Assembly: GCA_015680685.1 (NCBI GenBank)
Contig: MNCI01010443.1
Coordinates: 1,584,235-1,648,234, forward strand
DNA from: Gnetum montanum
Taxonomy: Eukaryota; Streptophyta; Gnetopsida; Gnetales; Gnetaceae
Direction: 5' to 3'
Length of the DNA: 64,000 bases
In this document: positions 58,693 to 64,000 of the stretch, piece by piece
Layout of the letters: every line of letters starts with the position of its first letter
How positions within the stretch are numbered: the first letter of the stretch is position 1
Program-made: the position numbers and the translations under genes
Notes under the pieces: generated by a model
Told to the model about the DNA's origin: nothing
Database searches by the model: none
What the model saw: only the letters and a program-made list of their open reading frames with translations

Positions 58693-59531
58693 TGATGAGT
58701 GGCGAGGTACCCCTACACTCAACCATAAGAATATGAGTGTTTCATGCACAATCTAGTTGAACTTTGCAAATGAACTAGTTGTGGTATCTAGATGGTTACT
58801 CTTAGATTGCAGTTCGCTATCTTTCCACCTAGACTATTATTATCTTTGTCACATATGGTTTAGTCCAGAGTGAGGTGTATGATGTGTTCCTACACTAATG
58901 CTACTCTTGGGTATGATGGTAAATAATATTAACTAACTAGGAGAGGGAGAGAGTGAGAGAGAATCTAACTAGCCTAAGTCTGATGAGCATCCATTCCTTA
59001 ATCATCCATACACATCTTGGACCTTGTGCATGACTACCACTAGGATTACCAAGCACATGGCCTAGGTATGCTACTGGGTTACCAAGTAGTCACACTTAAA
59101 TGATCGTGATTAAGTCGTACTCATTCCGCATTTAATCGGAGTTTAGGGTAAAGAGATGTTAACTACGAAAGCAATAAATAACAATAAAAATTAAATAATT
59201 AAACTAAGTGAATGCTACAATGATGAAGTAATCTTGATCTTTATTTCCGGTCATGTGCATGTCCAAGTACATCACACTCGAATAAAGGATGCTGTACAAT
59301 TACAATCATCACACCGTGGGCATGCACTGAGAAATAATTCTAACTCTAAGAAGAAAAAACTGTAAGAGTTTCGATAAGGGACTAAGAACTAATGCCAAAA
59401 CTAAGTGCCCTGCCTTTTATTTATAGGCTCACATCAGAACTGCGATATTGCATACATGATATCACGGCTGCGATATCGGGGGTCCCATAATAGTAATCTG
59501 ATATCAGGACTTGATAGACCATGACTCATCA
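58693..59531 (-). repeat. Element B3 3' LTR
   Basis: 839 bp; plus-strand TGATGAGTGGCGAGG to GACTCATCA, then the polypurine tract. It contains GCGATATTGC, GATATCACGG and GCGATATCGG near 59440-59480. Confidence 0.92.
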
Positions 59532-61672
59532 TACCCCCATGACTGAATAACAACTTGTCATCGAGTCAAAGAAAGTGAGGAACAAGTTCAATTGATTACA
59601 TAGTGGATAGGTATGGGATTATTGACTAACTAGGAATTTATTTATACCATAGTGAAGAATTAAACAAAATTTGGACATAGACACAAAAGACAAAACTTGT
59701 GGAACTCATGTGGTTCCCGGTAGTGGTGGCTCCTCTATGGGTGCCTCTCCTTTGTCTTGCACAATCAAGCTTCTGAGATTGATACCGTTGAAGAAGCGCT
59801 TGGCATTTCTCCTCTTCTATCCAAGGATTATGAGCCATCCATGTTGATGTTCCAATGTTTGATGGAGTTAGCACTTTCCATGAACATGGTAGTTGCAGGA
59901 ACACTTGATTGACCTTAACATGTTATGCTGCAAATAGCCATCATTCCTCTTCATAGGCTTGGGCCCTGACCTCTCCATCTTTTGCTTGGATAGATTATGT
60001 AGTAACAGGAGTTCCATGATGGATGCTGAGTAATTGTGCCTCCTGCTCTGCATGTTATGCATGAAGTCCTTGGCCTTTTCCTCCCCTTGGTCATTCAGTT
60101 GCACCTTGAGAAGGTCCTCCTTGTTGTCTTCTTTTAGGGGCCATTTATAATCACACAAAGATCAATTGTTAGTAAGGTTATTGAAAAAAGTTCAATGATT
60201 TCATTCCTTATTGCCTTTAATAAATGTTGAATTCTTTGCTTAGTGTGAGCTTAGAGTTAGAAATTTTTTCAAGGAAGTTGCCCTAAAAGTTTAATGTCGG
60301 ACCTAGTTTGTTTAGGTGACACATAAAAGTACTTGGTTTTAGGGAACATTTGATAAAATGATGAAAAAGGAAAGAATAGATTTGACAATGAAGTACTCAG
60401 AGGATATAAGATGATGTGGTGGTATGCAACAAGTACCAATTGCAAAAGTCACCCAAGTAGGTCCTCCCCAAAGCAAGTTCCAACCTATAATGGCCTTGCG
60501 TAATCACACCTTAAAATGTCCATAGGCACTAGAAGGGTTAAATGTAATCCATACCAGTTTAACAAAACACACACATGTAGATACCATCGAAATGAGGTAA
60601 GAATTCTACGCTATACGAGACACGAGCTACAATTACATGAACAACGAGGTGAGACAGACTATAGAAGGGATTGTAGAGATTGGGACATGAGGTAATTGAC
60701 CCAGGGCATAGTGAATCATACGTATAAAGCATAATTAATGTGTCATTAACCCATCATTCCAAGATCAGGACCAAGTCCATTCCTCTGATTAGTGACATCG
60801 CATTTTGTCATCCCATGATGAGTGACTATGAGAGCACCATAACAGCAAGGCGTATGATCACCTGGCATTTTGTTCAAGGGAGGAGTGATTTTTGCTTTGT
60901 GGCACTTGTTTTTTTTTGTTTGTTTTTTATCGATTGCTAAATCCAAAGAAGTCACCAACCTTCAGGCATGGGTGCATGTATTTCCTGTGGGACCCCCTAG
61001 AACAGCATTGGATTTTTTAGTGCCTTTTGATTACTCTTACTCCCATTTTGCATTAGATCTACAAGGATCTTAGCACAACCACGTTGCATGATAACTCCCA
61101 TAGAAGTCACCAAATAAAATCCTCCAATCCCCTTGATGTCACACCCTAATCATTCCCTCTTGATCCATCCTTCTTCATTTTGGGTACAATGAACACAAAA
61201 TTAATTTTAAGTTTTAAGTGTCAAGAATACCACTATACCCTCAACAGAACCTCTTATTGGTAGAATGGATGAGTGGGTGTAATGGGCTCACTATCCAAAT
61301 AATTGATCACTGGAGACTCGATAACATAGAACGCACCTCAACCAACGAGCCACATGAGTGTCTTATTCGTAGATGAGATTACTTATAAAAATATAAAAAG
61401 ACAAAAAGACAAAAAGATACAACAAGAAATTGAAAAATGAAAAACTGGAAAACAAAAAACTGTAAAATTAAAGAAAATGAAAAATATTTATTAATCCTTC
61501 TTGTTATTAGAATGGGGGAAATGCCCCATAACTAAATGGTTGAGCATGGAAAGGATTAATAGTTGAAAGATGAGGATCCTTGCATGTATTGAAACTTTTT
61601 CATACTTACCCCATTGGGGGTCACACACTTGATTATAGTAAACATAGTGGAGCAATTTATAAGATGTGATTC
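59532..61672 (-). other. Element B3 internal non-coding region
   Basis: It begins with the polypurine tract. Two frames (59638-59904 and 59868-60158) are open for about 90 residues each but show no domain and are not matched in B2. The rest, including an A-rich run at 61385-61480, holds nothing I can identify. Confidence 0.6.
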
Positions 61673-63440
61673 CTAGATAATGAGTTGACCCACTATGATA
61701 CTTGAGATTGTAAGATGGTATGCAAGGATCGAGATGTCGCTCTCTGTGGCTATATTCATTGGATTGTATGGTTGTTGGAGTGTTAATTGGTGGCCTTGAT
61801 GAAGTGACACAAGGTGTTGGGTTCGAAGAGAAGGATGCACCACAATGTAGGACTTGTGCTGAGTTGGAGAATGCAGTGGCCTTGGAACTATGTTGTCCCT
61901 TCCTATGGTCATGTCTAAAGAAGGGATGCCTTCGATGTTGCTGAGGTCTCTCACTGTTGTTGGAAATAGTAGCAAAACTAACATTTGTGGGTTGTTGCTA
62001 TGGTGCAAACACTTCAGGAACAGTTGGTGGTGACGTAGAAGGAAGGAAAGGATGAGAATATTGAAATTTCAGAGAAATGTAAGGTACACAAGGTGGTGGT
62101 TTTGTTGAGGACATGGGCTGGTAGTATTGAGGAGAATGTTAATGCGGTGAGATAGAGTATGTTGATCTAGTTGGGGAAACAAGATGTTGAACTAAATAAG
62201 CATTTAGATTTAGATGATACGAAGGGTGTCTCCAGTTTAGGGATGGCTTCCCCCATGACTGGGATTGTTGTCACTGTGATTGAACACAGTATCTCTATAT
62301 GAACTCTGGGTGTAACGTGCTTTCCCAATGCTCATATAAATGTAACAAGATTGGGCATTGGCCCTTGGGGTGATCGTACAGGCATATGTTGCATTCATAT
62401 GTATGATTGGCCATTGAGTTCTTATCTTCCTCATCCCTTCTTTACAATTGTCTAATGATACTTTGTCTTGCTTCTCGAGTTATCAAAATGCTATCTCCAA
62501 TAATATCGATATATTCTCCACACTTTTTATGCATCCATTCCAACATCTTATTGATCTTTGCCTTGACTTCCTCTAATGATTATTGTATTGGCAAAGATGG
62601 TTCTTCCTCCTTGAGATAGGTTGATCTCTCCTTTTTGTGATTATGGACCTCTGTTAAGTTGAGACTTTGGTCTTGTCAATGTTTTTCAACACTCTCCCAT
62701 CTAGCCATTTCTTCTTCTTCTTTTGCTACTTGCTTAATAAGAACTTGGAATTAATGGGTTCATAGTTTGTATAGTTGACCTTTGGCATACATCCTTAGGG
62801 TCTCTCTTGTTTCATCATGAAGCCCATCAATGATATGGTACATTAGCCTTTCCTCGGAGAACTCATGGCCTGGACAATTTTTTAACAGTGCATAATATCT
62901 TTCTAAGGCCATGTCCAAGGGTTCATGTTGTGCTTGTTTCCATTCTTGGATTTGTTTCCTCAAGGGCAACACTCTTGTGTAGGTTTCATATCTTTCATTA
63001 AAGAGTTGGCCAACATCATATTGAATTTGGTTTTAACGATCTATATCATACTTTTTCTTGGCCAACGAGTGTCATAGGAAGGAGCTTGAGTTTTTGCCAA
63101 TGGTTATCAATGTTGTTCCATGCACAAGGATCATAGAAGGCTTGTAAATGTTGTTGCAGATCTAAGTCATAGCCTCCTGAGAAATTGGAAATTTTTTTAA
63201 AATTGAGCCTAGGTAGGTGACTCTCTTTATGATTCCTATGGGAGATTTGAACAGCCTCTTGTATTTGAGTTAGGCTTGTAGTGGCCAGTAGGGGTTCATC
63301 ATCATCGAGTAAGCTATACTTTCGTGTGTTAGGATGATGCTACTTTCATTGATGTTTATAAGAAATCCCCATCTCAGATTGCGTACTCCAATCTTCATTG
63401 TCATATAATTCATTGGTTCTCCAATGAATTGCCTCACTAG
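61673..63440 (-). pseudogene. gag: Element B3 gag remnant with CCHC knuckle
   Basis: From the right: a degenerate region with MMNPYWPL, then the helical gag piece 62760-62972 (QIQEWKQAQHEPLDMALERYYALL and HIIDGLHDETRETLRMYAKG), the zinc knuckle CNICLYDHPKGQC near 62345-62385, and a Pro/Ser/Thr-rich tail down to 61673. The order equals the gag of B2 (31176-33278), and both share the words ..RYYALL.. and ..GLxxETRxTxRxYAxG. Stops interrupt it throughout. Confidence 0.75.
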
Positions 63441-63597
63441 ATGTGGCATTATTATGGTCTTGTAGGAGAGGCATGGTTGTGCAATTGTGTGTGAATTTTT
63501 ATGTGACTTTTTGTAATTATTTCTTTCTAAAAGATATATCGTTAATTCCTATACAATGACCTTGTATGATATAACTAACCTAGATAACTAGCACTGT

Positions 63598-63614
63598 CCC
63601 TGGCAACGGTGCCA
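63598..63614 (-). other. Element B3 primer-binding site
   Basis: Minus-strand TGGCACCGTTGCCAGGG, one base from the LTR. It resembles the tRNA-Asp-type site TGGCGCCGTTGCC used by many plant gypsy elements, with one changed base in that part. Confidence 0.75.
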
Positions 63615-63615
63615 A

Positions 63616-64000
63616 TGATGAATGGCGAGGTACCCCTACACTCAACCATACAAATACGAGCGTTTCACGCACAATCTGGTCGAACTCCATAGACAGACTA
63701 GTTTTGGTATCTAGATAGTTACTCTTAGATCATAGTTTGTTGTCTTCCCACCTAGATTGCTATTATCTTTGTCATGTATGGTTTAGTCCAGAGTGAGGTG
63801 TATGATGTGTTCCTACACTAATGCTACTCTTGGGTATGATGGTAAATAATATTGACTAACTAGGAGAGGGAGAGAGTGAGAGAGAATCTAACTAGCCTAA
63901 GTGCAATGAGAATCCATTCCTTAATCATCTGTACACATCTTGGACCTCGTGCATGGCCTAAGTATGCTATTGGGTTACCAAGTAGTCACACTTAAATACT
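63616..64000 (-). repeat. Element B3 5' LTR, partial
   Basis: Starts TGATGAATGGCGAGGTACC and matches 58693-59077 until the window ends. Confidence 0.92.

Larger units (their letters stand above)
58693..64000 (-). mobile_element. Element B3: gag-only relative of B2, continues past the right edge
   Basis: 3' LTR at 58693-59531, internal region 59532-63615, 5' LTR from 63616. The LTR ends, polypurine tract and PBS match B2. The internal part is only about 4.1 kb, with gag remnants next to the PBS and no protease, RT or integrase, so it is non-autonomous. The expected target duplication on the left is AAGAG (58688-58692); the right copy lies beyond the window. Confidence 0.88.

Overview
The window is plant nuclear DNA made almost entirely of nested retrotransposons. 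The evidence is two lineages of Ty3/gypsy LTR elements of plant type, L1-type LINEs whose ORF2 carries an RVT zinc-binding tail, and a broken first exon of a TIR-type (TIR-NBS-LRR class) resistance gene. A TIR exon argues against a grass. Nesting this dense suggests a seed plant with a large, repeat-rich genome; the species cannot be told from the sequence. Coding frames are riddled with C-to-T and G-to-A changes (CAG to TAG, CGA to TGA, TGG to TAG), as expected from decay of methylated cytosines, so essentially every protein gene here is a pseudogene.

Layout. (1) 199-17583: element A1, minus strand, a very long Tat-lineage gypsy element (LTRs TGAAACACC...TGTACA) whose left LTR is truncated. 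(2) 17584-22610: the 3' part of element B1, plus strand, with a degenerate spliced-looking gene, a polypurine tract and a 945-bp LTR. (3) 23063-53016: element B2, minus strand, flanked by the direct repeat GTAAC. It carries gag, protease, RT, RNase H and integrase of Athila-like type. It is split twice: by a solo LTR (26057-27735) inside the integrase, and by the complete 18.4-kb element A2 (33279-51676, plus strand, flanked by CATCC), the sister of A1. (4) 53017-55800: LINE ORF2 (minus) with a 674-bp N gap; B2 sits just past its stop codon. (5) 55926-56594: TIR exon remnant. (6) 57121-58692: a second LINE fragment. (7) 58693-64000: element B3, minus, same LTR family as B2, with gag remnants only; it runs off the right edge.

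The main observation is in A1 and A2. Between protease and reverse transcriptase each carries, on the opposite strand, a gene with its own TATA box, eight exons, seven introns with recognisable splice sites and a reading frame of 1,076 codons. Exons 2-8 have exactly the same lengths in the two copies (450, 269, 1047, 252, 195, 785 and 102 nt) although the copies differ by many substitutions and several introns differ in length. Exon 2 looks like an FCP1/NIF-type HAD phosphatase domain that has lost its catalytic aspartates. Later parts resemble plant-transposon-associated proteins and end in a coiled coil. This looks like a host-derived gene carried as antisense cargo and kept under protein-level selection until recently.

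The same elements have a modular repeat architecture. Arrays built on the palindrome GCGTATACGC fill the LTRs, the leader after the primer-binding site and the promoter and intron 1 of the antisense gene. Arrays of about 30-bp units with an invariant TAAACT core sit at each module boundary (protease/antisense gene, antisense gene/pol, pol/3' UTR).
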